This document shows positions 43,879 to 54,300 of a DNA stretch of 64,000 nucleotides, in pieces; the stretch's first letter is position 1; every line of letters starts with the position of its first letter. Under the pieces are notes generated by a model, which saw only the letters and a list, made by a program, of their open reading frames with translations, was not told where the DNA came from and ran no database searches. Where the stretch lies: contig NZ_FOJM01000002.1 in the NCBI RefSeq assembly GCF_900111825.1, forward strand, positions 124,001 through 188,000, in the 5' to 3' direction. The DNA is from Pedobacter suwonensis. Lineage in GTDB: Bacteria; Bacteroidota; Bacteroidia; Sphingobacteriales; Sphingobacteriaceae. A program made the translations under genes and the position numbers.

Positions 43879-46218
43879 TTATCTGGCATTAGGTTCGTTA
43901 TTCATTAACATCTTCATTAATTGAAAATGCTCTTTTGTTAAAGGGTCTTTATGGGTATTGGCTACCTGGTTAATTTGTTTATTTAATGAAGTGCGGTAAG
44001 CATTTAAAACAATACTGATATCACTTAAACCAGCATCGATTTTGTTTTTTGAAATTAAAGTCAGCAGGTTTTTAAGATAGTTATACTGAATATTGCGCTG
44101 ATAAGTGCTTAACGCTGTATCTGGGTTAAAATCTAAAAAGATATAATGATCTACCTGATTAAACAGATCTTTTGTGCCAAAAACATTTTTTTCTCCTGAA
44201 TTTTCGGCTTCCAAAAGATTTTTGAGCAGATCGGCAGTGGTGAGGTAATTAACGATCTTGTTTGAAGTTTTTGAAACCAGTGTTTCGGTATTGGAGCCAT
44301 CCATGGATTGTGCCCTATCATTTCTGGTCCATGCCGGTACTTCTTTTAATACATTTTGGTATAAAAATTCGAAGGTGGCCAGTTGCCTTGCCTTTGGCAC
44401 ATAAACGGATGGTATACTATTATAACCTTTCATCACCGCAAAACGCTGTTTTCCACCTATATTAGGTAACACACTGGTGGCATACTGGTCGTACGACATG
44501 ATAAAATTGGCGGCAAGCAACATGTAGGTATCCCAGGTATCATCATTCATTTTAGATGCAATACCTTCGAGTTTCGGGTAGAAAGCTTTCAGTCGATTGA
44601 TTCCAATCTGCGCGGCTTCTATATTTTGTGAAGATAAATCTTTAGCCTGTGCATAAGGGTTGTTCTTGTCTTCGGCCGAGTAATAAAGCGCAGGGTTTAT
44701 TTTGCCTTCCTTTAAAAATGAGGCGCCATTGTTGCCATCCTGAAACTGACGGTACGCCCAGTTAATGGCCAGATGATCATAGGCGCCTATATGCGGTAAA
44801 AACAGTTTGCTGTCAAATGTCTTTGAAGCAGGTAACATTAAATAGTTAAACTCTAACTGATCGGTAATTGAAGAGGTAAATCCGTGTTGGTTTACAAATT
44901 TGGGGTCGCTGAGTTGCTGTACGGTATAAGCGGCACTTGCCGCATAGTTTGGAAGCATGCCCAGCACTTCAGCCATGGCCTGGCTAACTTTAAACTTCAG
45001 GATATCCTGGCGTACTGCAGGCGAGGCAGCATCTTTTTGAATCCGCGGATCGTAAGCCCCGCATTGTATAAAATACTTTTGCAACAGGTCATCAATCATT
45101 AAATCGCTGAATGTTACCTTTGCAGTTTTAATTTCGGCAGTTCGGGGGTCTTCTATCAAATCTACCACTGCTTTCGGCGAAACACCTGCCCAGGCCATCA
45201 ATACGCTACCTTCTTCCATGGCTACCGGTTTACCGTTTTCGGGTAAAACAACTTTGATTGCGTTTTTAAATCCGGCACTTTCAAAGCACTTGTTCCATGC
45301 TAAAACACCATCTTTAACGGCGTTGATAAAAAACTGGGGTACTGAAGCATGGATATAAACCAGAATAGGCTGCTGAGGCTCTACCAGATTACCCGCCTTG
45401 TAGCTGGCAACATCCTGTGGTTTTACCAGTAAGTTCCACTTTTTAATTACCATAATTTTTTTTGCTGCATAACCGGCCAATCCAAAATCAGTAAACTGGC
45501 GGGTATCAAAACCAATGCGTTTATCAGCAAGTTTGATGGGCATCTGCGCTTCAGAAAGCTGCTGTAATAACAAACCGAACTGCATGGTATTAGCTTGCTC
45601 TATACTTTTGCCATTATAATCACGTCCCGGATTATTCTGGGTTCTGACCACGTTAAAAAAAACACCGTTTTTAACTGCTTCAGCCTGTTCTACCCCCGAT
45701 CTGCTTGGATCTGGGTTGGCCATAAGATTGTAGTTCTTAAAAGAAAAAAGTTCACCGCCCTCGATTAGTTGCCTGGTGATATCGATAATCACACTACCAG
45801 TATCTTTACCTGAAGCCTCTATTTTAAATGTAAAGCTAATGGGTTCAAGGGTTGAGCCACTCAACAATTGTGACATAGGTGCGTTGTTAACGGCCTGTTC
45901 GCTATAATTATTTCTGGTGACATACAGGTTTTCGCCCGGTCCTTTCACAAACCTAAGTACACCCGACGATTTAGAGATTGCAGAAGCACCAAAACGGATA
46001 TCTCCGGCCACCAGAATATCTTTATTCAATTGGTTTGGCCCGATCTGCAGGTAATATTTTTCATCAGCCTGGTAAACGGGAAATGTACCTGCTACCAGCT
46101 GTTTTTTATCTTTAATAAACTTTTCGAAATTTAAAGAAGCACTTTGTTTTGGCTGCTGGGCTACCACTGTAGAGGTAATGGCTAAAGCCAGCAACACCAT
46201 TGTTAATATTTTTTTCAT
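43879..46218 (-). CDS. DUF4953/DUF5117-type metalloprotease paralogue lacking its zinc site
   Basis: The start at the ATG ending at 46218 gives a signal peptide (MKKILTMVLLALAITSTVVA) and 779 residues. The sequence parallels the next gene throughout: FEKFIKDKKQLVAGTFPVYQ, the RIGFDTRQF segment, QPILVYIHASVPQFFINAVKDG, and HIGAYDHLAINWAYRQF. At the position where the paralogue has ITHEVGHTLGLRHDF it has VSQAMAEVLGMLPNY, so all three zinc-binding histidines and the catalytic glutamate are gone. It is probably catalytically dead, perhaps a binding or inhibitory partner. Spacing to the next gene is 98 bp. Confidence 0.88.
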   Translation of the reverse strand: MKKILTMVLLALAITSTVVAQQPKQSASLNFEKFIKDKKQLVAGTFPVYQADEKYYLQIGPNQLNKDILVAGDIRFGASAISKSSGVLRFVKGPGENLYVTRNNYSEQAVNNAPMSQLLSGSTLEPISFTFKIEASGKDTGSVIIDITRQLIEGGELFSFKNYNLMANPDPSRSGVEQAEAVKNGVFFNVVRTQNNPGRDYNGKSIEQANTMQFGLLLQQLSEAQMPIKLADKRIGFDTRQFTDFGLAGYAAKKIMVIKKWNLLVKPQDVASYKAGNLVEPQQPILVYIHASVPQFFINAVKDGVLAWNKCFESAGFKNAIKVVLPENGKPVAMEEGSVLMAWAGVSPKAVVDLIEDPRTAEIKTAKVTFSDLMIDDLLQKYFIQCGAYDPRIQKDAASPAVRQDILKFKVSQAMAEVLGMLPNYAASAAYTVQQLSDPKFVNQHGFTSSITDQLEFNYLMLPASKTFDSKLFLPHIGAYDHLAINWAYRQFQDGNNGASFLKEGKINPALYYSAEDKNNPYAQAKDLSSQNIEAAQIGINRLKAFYPKLEGIASKMNDDTWDTYMLLAANFIMSYDQYATSVLPNIGGKQRFAVMKGYNSIPSVYVPKARQLATFEFLYQNVLKEVPAWTRNDRAQSMDGSNTETLVSKTSNKIVNYLTTADLLKNLLEAENSGEKNVFGTKDLFNQVDHYIFLDFNPDTALSTYQRNIQYNYLKNLLTLISKNKIDAGLSDISIVLNAYRTSLNKQINQVANTHKDPLTKEHFQLMKMLMNNEPNAR

Positions 46219-46316
46219 CCGTATCGTTCTGCTTTTAATGATCATTAAGCCATCATGATCAATATTTTTTTTAAAATCATTGACGGCTCCATCTGTTTAT
46301 TTATGTTCGCGCTGTA

Positions 46317-48776
46317 CTAGCTTGCAGGCTTGCTCTCCTGCCATTGCTTTATCAATTCTGAAATGGCTCTCAAATGATCTTTTGACAGGTAATCGGTTTT
46401 GAGCTGTTGAGCGTCATCACAGGCTTTTTTAATCTTCTCCAGTTGCAGTTTCATTAAAATGGCTTCATTATTCCCAAAACTTGCCGGATTATAGATTGAA
46501 CCCAACAGCTTGTTAATGTAATTCCGCTGCAGCATTCTGCGGTAATCAGAAATAGGCGCTACTGAATTTATATCACCAAAAATTCCCTGGTACAGGTCAT
46601 CAAAAAATTCGTTAAGCGTGTAAGGAGTTTGCCCTGTAATGCGATCGTTCTTCGAGATGGCAGAAAATTTATAAAAAACTTTTCCTAAAAAAGCTTCATA
46701 ATCTGCCTGTACTTCACCGGCAAATACAAACCTGGTTTTATCGGTTATATTTTTAGGAAACAGCCAAACCGGTTCCTGAAAATAATAGGTATTAATGAAG
46801 GCCATGGCTTCTTTTTGCGTGGCACGGCCTACCGGAACAAAATTGGGCTTATCTTCTGCCTTAAGCGCCTGATCACCATATCTACCGCCTATATTTTTAA
46901 CTACATGTGCCAGATATTCATTGTAACGGCTTGCAACGGAAGCATGCATCCTTCTCATCATGCTGTAATTTTCATCGTCATCTTTCTCCAGCCAGTTTTC
47001 CATGTTATTCATGATGTATTTAAGGTTTTTAATACCTAAAGCACCGGCTTGCATGGCATTGCTGCCCATATCTTCTGATTGTACGCGGGGGTCGGAAAAA
47101 TCGCCTTCAGGAAAATAAAACAACCGCACATCTTTACGTTTCTCCGTCACCCAGTTTTTCAAAAATTCACCCTCTTTGTAGGCATTGTTCAGTTCAGGGA
47201 AATATTTGTATCCCCATTCAATCGCAAACTCATCATATACACCGATTTTCGGATGAAGTTCTTCCGGGGTAAAACCATCTTCAGGCTGCACTACATAGTT
47301 AAATCTGAGGTAATCCATAATAGAAGCACCAAAACCATTTTTAGCTACATAATCTCGTTTACGAACACTATCTACGCTATAACTGTGGCTGCCTGCAAAA
47401 TCGTGACGCAGGCCCAAGGTATGCCCCACTTCGTGTGTAATTACAGTTTGTAACATCCGGCCCATAATATCTTTAGCCAGGGGCAGCTTACGGCCTCTCT
47501 GATCCATTGCTGAACACATGACGAAGTACCAGCGCTGCATTAAATCGGTAATGTTGTGAAAAACGGCCACGTGCGAACTCAGAATCTGACCAGAACGCGG
47601 ATCAATCACCATGGGACCATAAGCATTTGCAGTGGTGGAAGGTTTATAAGAAATCACAGAATAGTTGATATTATCCATAGAAAAATCGGGATCTTCTGCT
47701 GCCGTAGGTGCCATTTTGGCCACAATGGCATTTTTAAACCCTATTTTCTCAAAAACTTTTTGCCAGGCATCCACGCCGGCAATAAAATACGGTTGCAAAT
47801 ACTCCGGAGTATTCCTGTCAACATAAAAAACAATGGGTTGTGCAGGTTCAACCAGTTCGCCACGTTTGTATTTTTCTACATCCTGTGGTTTAGGCTCTAT
47901 TTTCCAACGGGTGGCCAGGCCACGTTCTTCCAGTTTAAGGGGATTGCTGGAATAATCATTCAATCCACGTGCAAAATAACCAACCCTTTTATCGGCAAAG
48001 CGCTGTCGCATGGGTATGGCCGGCAACAAATACCAGCTTGCACCAACTTCCCACGCCGTTGGCCCGTTTTGAAGAGCGTTCTGGTTTTCCTGTGGCTGCT
48101 GAGGTTCAACAGGTCCTTCGCCTGAATTGGGCTTTTGGGCTAGCGCCCCGGGCGAATAATTGCGCAATGAACGGAACACCATGTTGTTTTTGTAGGCCGA
48201 AATTGCGGTTAGCCTTGATAGATTAGCCTGATAAGCGCCCAGGCCTAATTCTTCTTTTGCGCCACTTAGGGATAATATGGGCATATCTGCATTGATTGCC
48301 GGCGTAATATCGATGAGTACCGCACCTGCATCTTTGGCAACCGGTGTAAAAGACATGATAATCTGCGATGGCCTTTGAGTAAGGGCATTATAGAAAATGC
48401 TATTAGCCTTCGGCGCATTATAGAACTGCGACTGTTCCATGTTGATTGCACCTTTTTTGTTTCTGTTGAATTTAAAAACCGCTTCATGTACCACATCTCC
48501 GGCAAAGCCGTAACGCTTTCTTGCATCTCTGGCTACCTGTGCCGAACCTTTGTTAATGACAATCATAGCCAGGATATCACGGTTTAACAGTGAATCCTGT
48601 AACTCCAGGTAATACTTATCATCCTGCTGATAAATGTTGAACACACCTTTGTAGGATATTGCATTCTGCTTGATAAATGTGCTGATAGCAGGTGGCGATT
48701 GGGACGCCTTTTGTGCCATTAAACTGGTACTTAAGCAAAGGCCGCCCAGCAACAACAACTTTTTTAGTAGTTTCAT
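46317..48776 (-). CDS. Zinc-dependent metalloprotease (DUF4953/DUF5117 type)
   Basis: The 819-residue protein has a signal peptide (LLLLGGLCLSTSLMAQ), an N-terminal DUF5117/5118-type region (FNIYQQDDKYYLELQDSLLN) and the catalytic domain with VITHEVGHTLGLRHDF (about residue 445), an extended zinc motif HExxHxxGxxH, followed by GASIMDYLRFNYV as the met-turn-like segment. It should be exported. It is the intact member of two tandem paralogues and lies between the zinc-peptidase-like lipoprotein and the dead paralogue in the SusCD locus. Confidence 0.92.
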   Translation of the reverse strand: MKLLKKLLLLGGLCLSTSLMAQKASQSPPAISTFIKQNAISYKGVFNIYQQDDKYYLELQDSLLNRDILAMIVINKGSAQVARDARKRYGFAGDVVHEAVFKFNRNKKGAINMEQSQFYNAPKANSIFYNALTQRPSQIIMSFTPVAKDAGAVLIDITPAINADMPILSLSGAKEELGLGAYQANLSRLTAISAYKNNMVFRSLRNYSPGALAQKPNSGEGPVEPQQPQENQNALQNGPTAWEVGASWYLLPAIPMRQRFADKRVGYFARGLNDYSSNPLKLEERGLATRWKIEPKPQDVEKYKRGELVEPAQPIVFYVDRNTPEYLQPYFIAGVDAWQKVFEKIGFKNAIVAKMAPTAAEDPDFSMDNINYSVISYKPSTTANAYGPMVIDPRSGQILSSHVAVFHNITDLMQRWYFVMCSAMDQRGRKLPLAKDIMGRMLQTVITHEVGHTLGLRHDFAGSHSYSVDSVRKRDYVAKNGFGASIMDYLRFNYVVQPEDGFTPEELHPKIGVYDEFAIEWGYKYFPELNNAYKEGEFLKNWVTEKRKDVRLFYFPEGDFSDPRVQSEDMGSNAMQAGALGIKNLKYIMNNMENWLEKDDDENYSMMRRMHASVASRYNEYLAHVVKNIGGRYGDQALKAEDKPNFVPVGRATQKEAMAFINTYYFQEPVWLFPKNITDKTRFVFAGEVQADYEAFLGKVFYKFSAISKNDRITGQTPYTLNEFFDDLYQGIFGDINSVAPISDYRRMLQRNYINKLLGSIYNPASFGNNEAILMKLQLEKIKKACDDAQQLKTDYLSKDHLRAISELIKQWQESKPAS

Positions 48777-48850
48777 TCATTAGTGTTAAAAAGTATTGCC
48801 TGCTGTGTGTTACAGGCAATACTTAAGTGAAAAGATAAATTGACCAATTT

Positions 48851-49795
48851 CTACAGGCCCCTGGCTTTATTTCCGATAGCCTGAAGATCAACCTGAAAAT
48901 TGTTAATAAAGTAGTTACGAACTATAGCATAGCGTTTTTTAATGATACCATTGCTGTCTTTAGTTGCGTTTAAAATACCTGCGGCACTTTTGTCAGTATT
49001 AACTACAGAACGATTAAGATCTGCTTCAGAAAGTGTAACCATCGCCATCATATAAGCATTCCAATCTGCAGTTGGTGTGATGGTATTGTTAGAATTGGCA
49101 ATTAAACCTTTGCTGTACGCTACCGCCTGTGTTGAGTTGGTTGAAGCGTAATCAGCGGAGTTCATAAATTCCACAGAAGGCAATATCATCCCTCTCTCAT
49201 TAATGCTCTGGAAAAACACCTGATTTAATCTGGCTAAAAAAGCCAATTTCTCAGCCGCAGTTAATTGTGCAACTGTACTATTTCCGTAATTGATATAGAT
49301 GTTATCGTAACTATAAAATGCAGGAATCTTTTTGATGTTTTTATTGGTAACATACGTTGGTGTAAAAACGAATGTGGTGTAGATAGAATCTACCTTATTG
49401 CACAGCAACAATTTCGCAGGCAAATACTTTTTTAAGAAAGCTGCCGGATAAAGCGTAAACAGGCTTTTATTAATGAGATCAACCTGAGCTTCAACAGCAC
49501 TGGTTTCAGCAGGTGAAACATCAATTCCAGACCAACTTCCTGCAGCATCATTCAAAACTGGTCGTTTCCAACCTGTTGGAGTCCAGTACGCATCACGTTC
49601 TGTAAATTGATACAACATATAGCTACCGTAAGTTTTGTAATAATTTACAATAGTTTGGTCAAAGGCATTATTTCCCTGTGGCAGCTTGTAAGTTAAATTG
49701 ATATTGGAAGGGGTAAGTGTTTCTTCCTTTTTAGCGCATGAACTAATGATAGCCATAGCTGCTAATAGTATGAAGAGTTTAGAATAAATTTTCAT
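48851..49795 (-). CDS. SusD-associated zinc-peptidase-like lipoprotein with altered active site
   Basis: The lipobox cysteine is in AIISSCAKK, so the protein is lipid-anchored. Position just after SusD and overall layout match the putative zinc metallohydrolase lipoproteins (PF15890-like) associated with SusCD. At about residues 187-200, where these proteins have a HEFAHILHQ-type HExxH motif, this one reads LARLNQVFFQSINERG, then LPSVEF. The histidines and glutamate seem replaced by Asn, Gln and Phe, so zinc hydrolysis is doubtful. Gap to SusD is 26 bp. Confidence 0.78.
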   Translation of the reverse strand: MKIYSKLFILLAAMAIISSCAKKEETLTPSNINLTYKLPQGNNAFDQTIVNYYKTYGSYMLYQFTERDAYWTPTGWKRPVLNDAAGSWSGIDVSPAETSAVEAQVDLINKSLFTLYPAAFLKKYLPAKLLLCNKVDSIYTTFVFTPTYVTNKNIKKIPAFYSYDNIYINYGNSTVAQLTAAEKLAFLARLNQVFFQSINERGMILPSVEFMNSADYASTNSTQAVAYSKGLIANSNNTITPTADWNAYMMAMVTLSEADLNRSVVNTDKSAAGILNATKDSNGIIKKRYAIVRNYFINNFQVDLQAIGNKARGL

Positions 49796-49821
49796 GATTT
49801 TAAAGGTTTAATAAGAATAAT

Positions 49822-51333
49822 TTATCTAGGATTTTGAATAAGTCCGGTGTTGGCCAACATCACATCATAAGGGATAGGCAAAGCAAATAGCGGACTATTT
49901 GGTGGCAACGTAAACGTGCTGGTTACATTATCTGGTCCGGTATAAATGTGGGTAACGCCCATACCCCATCTTTTTAAATCAATAAAACGGTGGCAGTCTT
50001 CCAAAGCCAGCTCTCTCCTGCGTTCCTCTTTACAAAACGTATAAAGTGCTTGTGCATCGGTAATATTTACAGGCGTATAAACTGTATTTCTAGTATCGTA
50101 CCTACTTTGTCTTAAGGTGTTCAAATCAGCCAGAGCAGCTGTTCTATCAGTGGTGTTTCCGCTAACAAGAAATCTACGGGCATAGGCTTCGGCACGGTTA
50201 AGATATAATTCAGCCACCCTAAATCCTTTAGTGCCATAAGTTGCGTTTACCGTATTTTTTGCAGTACGATATGGAAACTTAGTGCCACTAGCTGTGGTGA
50301 ACGACTGGAAATAATACTGATAACGCAAATCGCCGTAATTAGAAGTTCCGGTACCTTTATCGTACTGGTTACTTAAATCAGCCGATACGGTAAACGGAGG
50401 CAATGACCTATTATCGAAGTTAACGGTATTGATATCAGAATAAGAGCCCGAATAAATCCAAAGCACTTCGGGACTAGCTGCATTATAAATGCCATTTGGA
50501 GAAATTGCGTTATTGCTTCCTACAAAGCCAGCTAAAGAAGTAAGGATAAATTTGTTTTGCAAAGTTGCGGTAGCATACTGGATGGTTTTGTCCATATCTT
50601 CGTTCCTACCTTTATATAGATAAAAACGAGATAGCAAGGCATTACATAAATCGGCACTTACTCTAAAAACGTTAGTCGGTGTAAAGTTAGCTCTCAGTAG
50701 CGGCTCGGCCCGTAGTAAATCTTTTTCAACCTGATCGTAAACTTCTTTGAGTGAATTACGAGGCAAACCACCATCTTTAACCTGACTACTAAGTACCAAT
50801 GGTACACCTAATGCGGTTTCAGGATTTACACCTGCACCATTGTACATTTGACCATAAAGTGTAACCAATCTTAAATAGTAGTAAGCCCTTAAAAATAGGC
50901 ACTGGCCTAAAATGGCATTTTTATCCTTTGCCGTACCCGATACATTATCCAGATAATCAATAATTACATTACATCCTTTAATTTTAGTGTAAAGTCTGGT
51001 GTATACATTAGCAGATGTACTGATGGTGTTATTTTGATCAAACATAGTTGGATTAAAAGTGAACATAGGCGTACCTGCCTGTAAGCTCGCCAGATAAGTA
51101 GGTATAGGTGCGCCGTTTACCTGTATTAAGGGATTATTTTGGATGTCATCCGTTAGTACATCAAAAGTCTCTATAGATACGCCATTGGGATAAGCATCGC
51201 CGTTCATCAGTGAAGTTAAATCACCCGTTGATCCTGGGCGCATCTCCTCCTGACTATATTCCTCTAAAAACTTTTTGCAGGAAATGGAGAGTGTCATGAT
51301 CAGCACCAGGCTGCATAAAAATATTTTTTTCAT
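49822..51333 (-). CDS. RagB/SusD family nutrient-binding lipoprotein
   Basis: SusD-type proteins sit on the outer surface over a SusC barrel and capture substrate. The 503-residue protein has a lipobox (LSISCKKFLEEYSQEE), the tetratricopeptide-rich N-terminal region (ILGQCLFLRAYYYLRLVTLYG) and the C-terminal RRRELALEDCHRFIDLKRWG, the classic SusD signature. I prefer the ATG ending at 51333 over a GTG immediately before it. SusC ends three bases upstream, so the two are co-translated. Confidence 0.95.
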   Translation of the reverse strand: MKKIFLCSLVLIMTLSISCKKFLEEYSQEEMRPGSTGDLTSLMNGDAYPNGVSIETFDVLTDDIQNNPLIQVNGAPIPTYLASLQAGTPMFTFNPTMFDQNNTISTSANVYTRLYTKIKGCNVIIDYLDNVSGTAKDKNAILGQCLFLRAYYYLRLVTLYGQMYNGAGVNPETALGVPLVLSSQVKDGGLPRNSLKEVYDQVEKDLLRAEPLLRANFTPTNVFRVSADLCNALLSRFYLYKGRNEDMDKTIQYATATLQNKFILTSLAGFVGSNNAISPNGIYNAASPEVLWIYSGSYSDINTVNFDNRSLPPFTVSADLSNQYDKGTGTSNYGDLRYQYYFQSFTTASGTKFPYRTAKNTVNATYGTKGFRVAELYLNRAEAYARRFLVSGNTTDRTAALADLNTLRQSRYDTRNTVYTPVNITDAQALYTFCKEERRRELALEDCHRFIDLKRWGMGVTHIYTGPDNVTSTFTLPPNSPLFALPIPYDVMLANTGLIQNPR

Positions 51334-51336
51334 CAC

Positions 51337-54300
51337 TTAAAAGCTTAGGTTTAGGTTTAGAGTATAGGTTCTGGTACGCGGCTGCCCGCCGTAGGCCACT
51401 TCGGGATCAACTCCGTTAAAATCATGACTATTGATTACAAAAGGATTAGATACGCCCCCACCTAATGACACATTTTTACACTTTATTTTTTTAACTACCG
51501 ATTCTGGTAAAGTATAACTTACGTTGATGTTATTACAGCGAAAACTGGTCGCACTAACTACCCTATCAGTACTATAGTTGTAGAACATGTAGAGGTTTTT
51601 ATAAGTCTGATCGTTATTTGGTAAGGCAACACTGGGCAGGCTACCATTAGGCAAAGCTGGAATTGACGCACCAGTATTAGATGGCGTCCACCTATCTAAT
51701 ATTAGTCTCGATAGATTTTCATATTCAGTAGGCAATCCGCTATTGTTAGACGCGTAATTGTACAAAGGCGCTAAAAATCTCTTTCCGCCCACTTGTAGAT
51801 AAAAGGAACTGCTGAAGCTTAACATTTTATACCTAAAATTCATTCCTAAACCAGAGGTAAAATCAGGATCAAGCTTACCCATGTATTGCATAAATGAAGT
51901 AGGACTTTTAGGATCAGCACCTGGTGCAACACTTAAATCAAAAGTTGGCTCGCCATTAGCCGGATTAATACCCGTGTATTTAAAGGCATAAAATGCTGAA
52001 ACCGGCTGTCCTTCTACGTTGAGCTGACCAGAAGCAGCTGTACGCCAGCTTACCACTTGTGCACCGGTTTTGGTAACGAGGTTGCGATTTTTAGATGTAT
52101 TTAAACTTACCGACCAGGTAAAGTTTCTAGTGCGTACCGGTACAAAATTAGCGCTCACTTCATAGCCCTCATTTTTCATTGAACCGCCATTTACGTACAT
52201 GTTAGGTACGCCGTATTCCAAAGGCACCGGTAACGTAGTGATCAAATCTCTACCTCTCTTCGTATAATATTCTATTGATCCGTTTACTTTATTTTGAAAT
52301 AGATTCCAATCTAATCCTAAGTTTAAACTGGTTGTTTGTTCCCATCTTAAATCGCCGTAAGGTAAGTTGCCTATGGTAAGTAGTGACTCTCCAGTTAACG
52401 CATCAGTTGAATTAGCTGCTTGGCCTGTAGGAAGTTTGATAATTAAATCAGGACTTATATTGGCTGCGATGTTACGTTGGTAACCGAAAGAACTGCGTAA
52501 AGCTAAACCACTTAACCAGTTACTACTTTCAAACCATTTTTCGTTAGCAATATTCCAACGGAAACCACCAGCCCAAACGGGATTAAATTTCTCATTGGTG
52601 AATTGACCGAAGCGGTTAGATCTATCGTTTCTTACACTAAAGTTAAATACATATCTGCTGGCATAAGAATATGAAGAAGTTAGGTAAAGGCCCATGGTAT
52701 TTACCCTCCTATCAGTGATACGAGGAATAGAAACTAACAAAGAATTTACTGTTTTTGCAGAAGTTACTGTTAACGGCAGCGTCGCGAATGATTTTCCTCT
52801 ATCACGTAGATAACCATAAGCGGTAGCTTGATAGCCTTCGTAATTCGTACTGTTGGTTTCTATACCAAACATTGCTCCCACCGTATGTTTTCGACCGAAA
52901 GTTTTGTTAAATGACAAGTTGTTACGCCAGCCAAAAGTTCTATTGGTACTGGTTACCTCGTTAAACTCTCCACCTACAGGCAATTTGGAATTAATGTAGG
53001 CCGGATCTGAAGGTGAAATACCATATTCTGCAAACCTTAATGTCCTGGATACGTATTCTGTTTTTTCAGTGGCATATGTTGAACCATTGGTGGCAGATGA
53101 ATTGTAGCTAAAAAGCGTTTGGAAACGAAAATTATTGGAAATTTGATAGTTCACATCCATACTTCCGTTGGTAGTTAAAACATTGTTAACGTTTCCGGTT
53201 TCATTTATCTCATTGATGATATTGAACATATAACCGGATGAGTTACGGTAAAAACTCAATTCGCCATCAGGGTTATAAGCTGCGATTGCTCTGTTCACTT
53301 TAGTAGCATAATCGTAAGGACTTACCTGGTAAAAGCCATTGGTGGTATTTTTTGACGCTGCCAAACGAATATTTAGCGACAGATTTTTGAAGACCTGAGA
53401 ACTCATGGCCAAGCTACCAGTAATGCCCTTAGTGTCGTTACCTATAGCTGTACCATTATTTGTGTTATAGCCAAATGAAGAATAATATCTGGTATTAGAA
53501 TTACCGCCAGAAATACCTAAGTTATGATTGGTACTAACCGGGGCCCGGAACAAAATGTCAAACCAGTTGGTATTCGCCGTTTCCATGGCTGCCACCCTTG
53601 TATTAAACTCATCTTCAGTAATGGTTTTTAGGTAAAGATATTCATTTAAAGCACCTGCGTAACCAATGTTATTATTCACAAACGGTGAGGTTAAACCTCT
53701 TTCGAAAATTTCCCTTGAAACGGCAACACGCTCTTTAGAGTTCATCAGGTTAAGCTTCTGATAGGTTACTTTATCAGTAATACTGAAATTGGTAGAGTAG
53801 TTAATAGATGGAGGACCAACCTGTCCTTTTTTTGTAGTGATTACAATAACACCATTCGCGGCCCTAACACCATAAATTGCTGTGGCTGAGGCATCCTTTA
53901 ATACGGTAATGTCTTGAATATCGTTTGGATTCAACCATCGGATAGAGTTACCAACAAAGGTTCTCAAATAGTCGAAATTATCAGAATTGATATTTCCTGC
54001 GGTATTTAACTCTTGTGCTTTAAAGGGAAGCGGATCTTCCTGAATGATACCATCTACTACCCAAATAGGTTCCTGCGAACCTACCAAAGTAGACGTACCC
54101 CTTACTCTCACGTTTTGTTTAGTACCCACCATACCACTGGTATTGGTTACTACTACCCCTGCCAGTTTACCTTGCAAAGCTTGTTCTAACGTATTGATCC
54201 CATTTAGGTTTAAATCCTTAGCTTGAATCGTAGCTACAGAACCAACTACATCAGCTTTTTTAAGTATTTGGTAACCGGTAACCACCATTTCTTCCATTTC

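Noticed and set aside
47556..48125. Plus-strand open frame of 189 codons inside the metalloprotease gene
   Set aside because: It is antisense to strongly conserved coding sequence and resembles no family; typical shadow frame.
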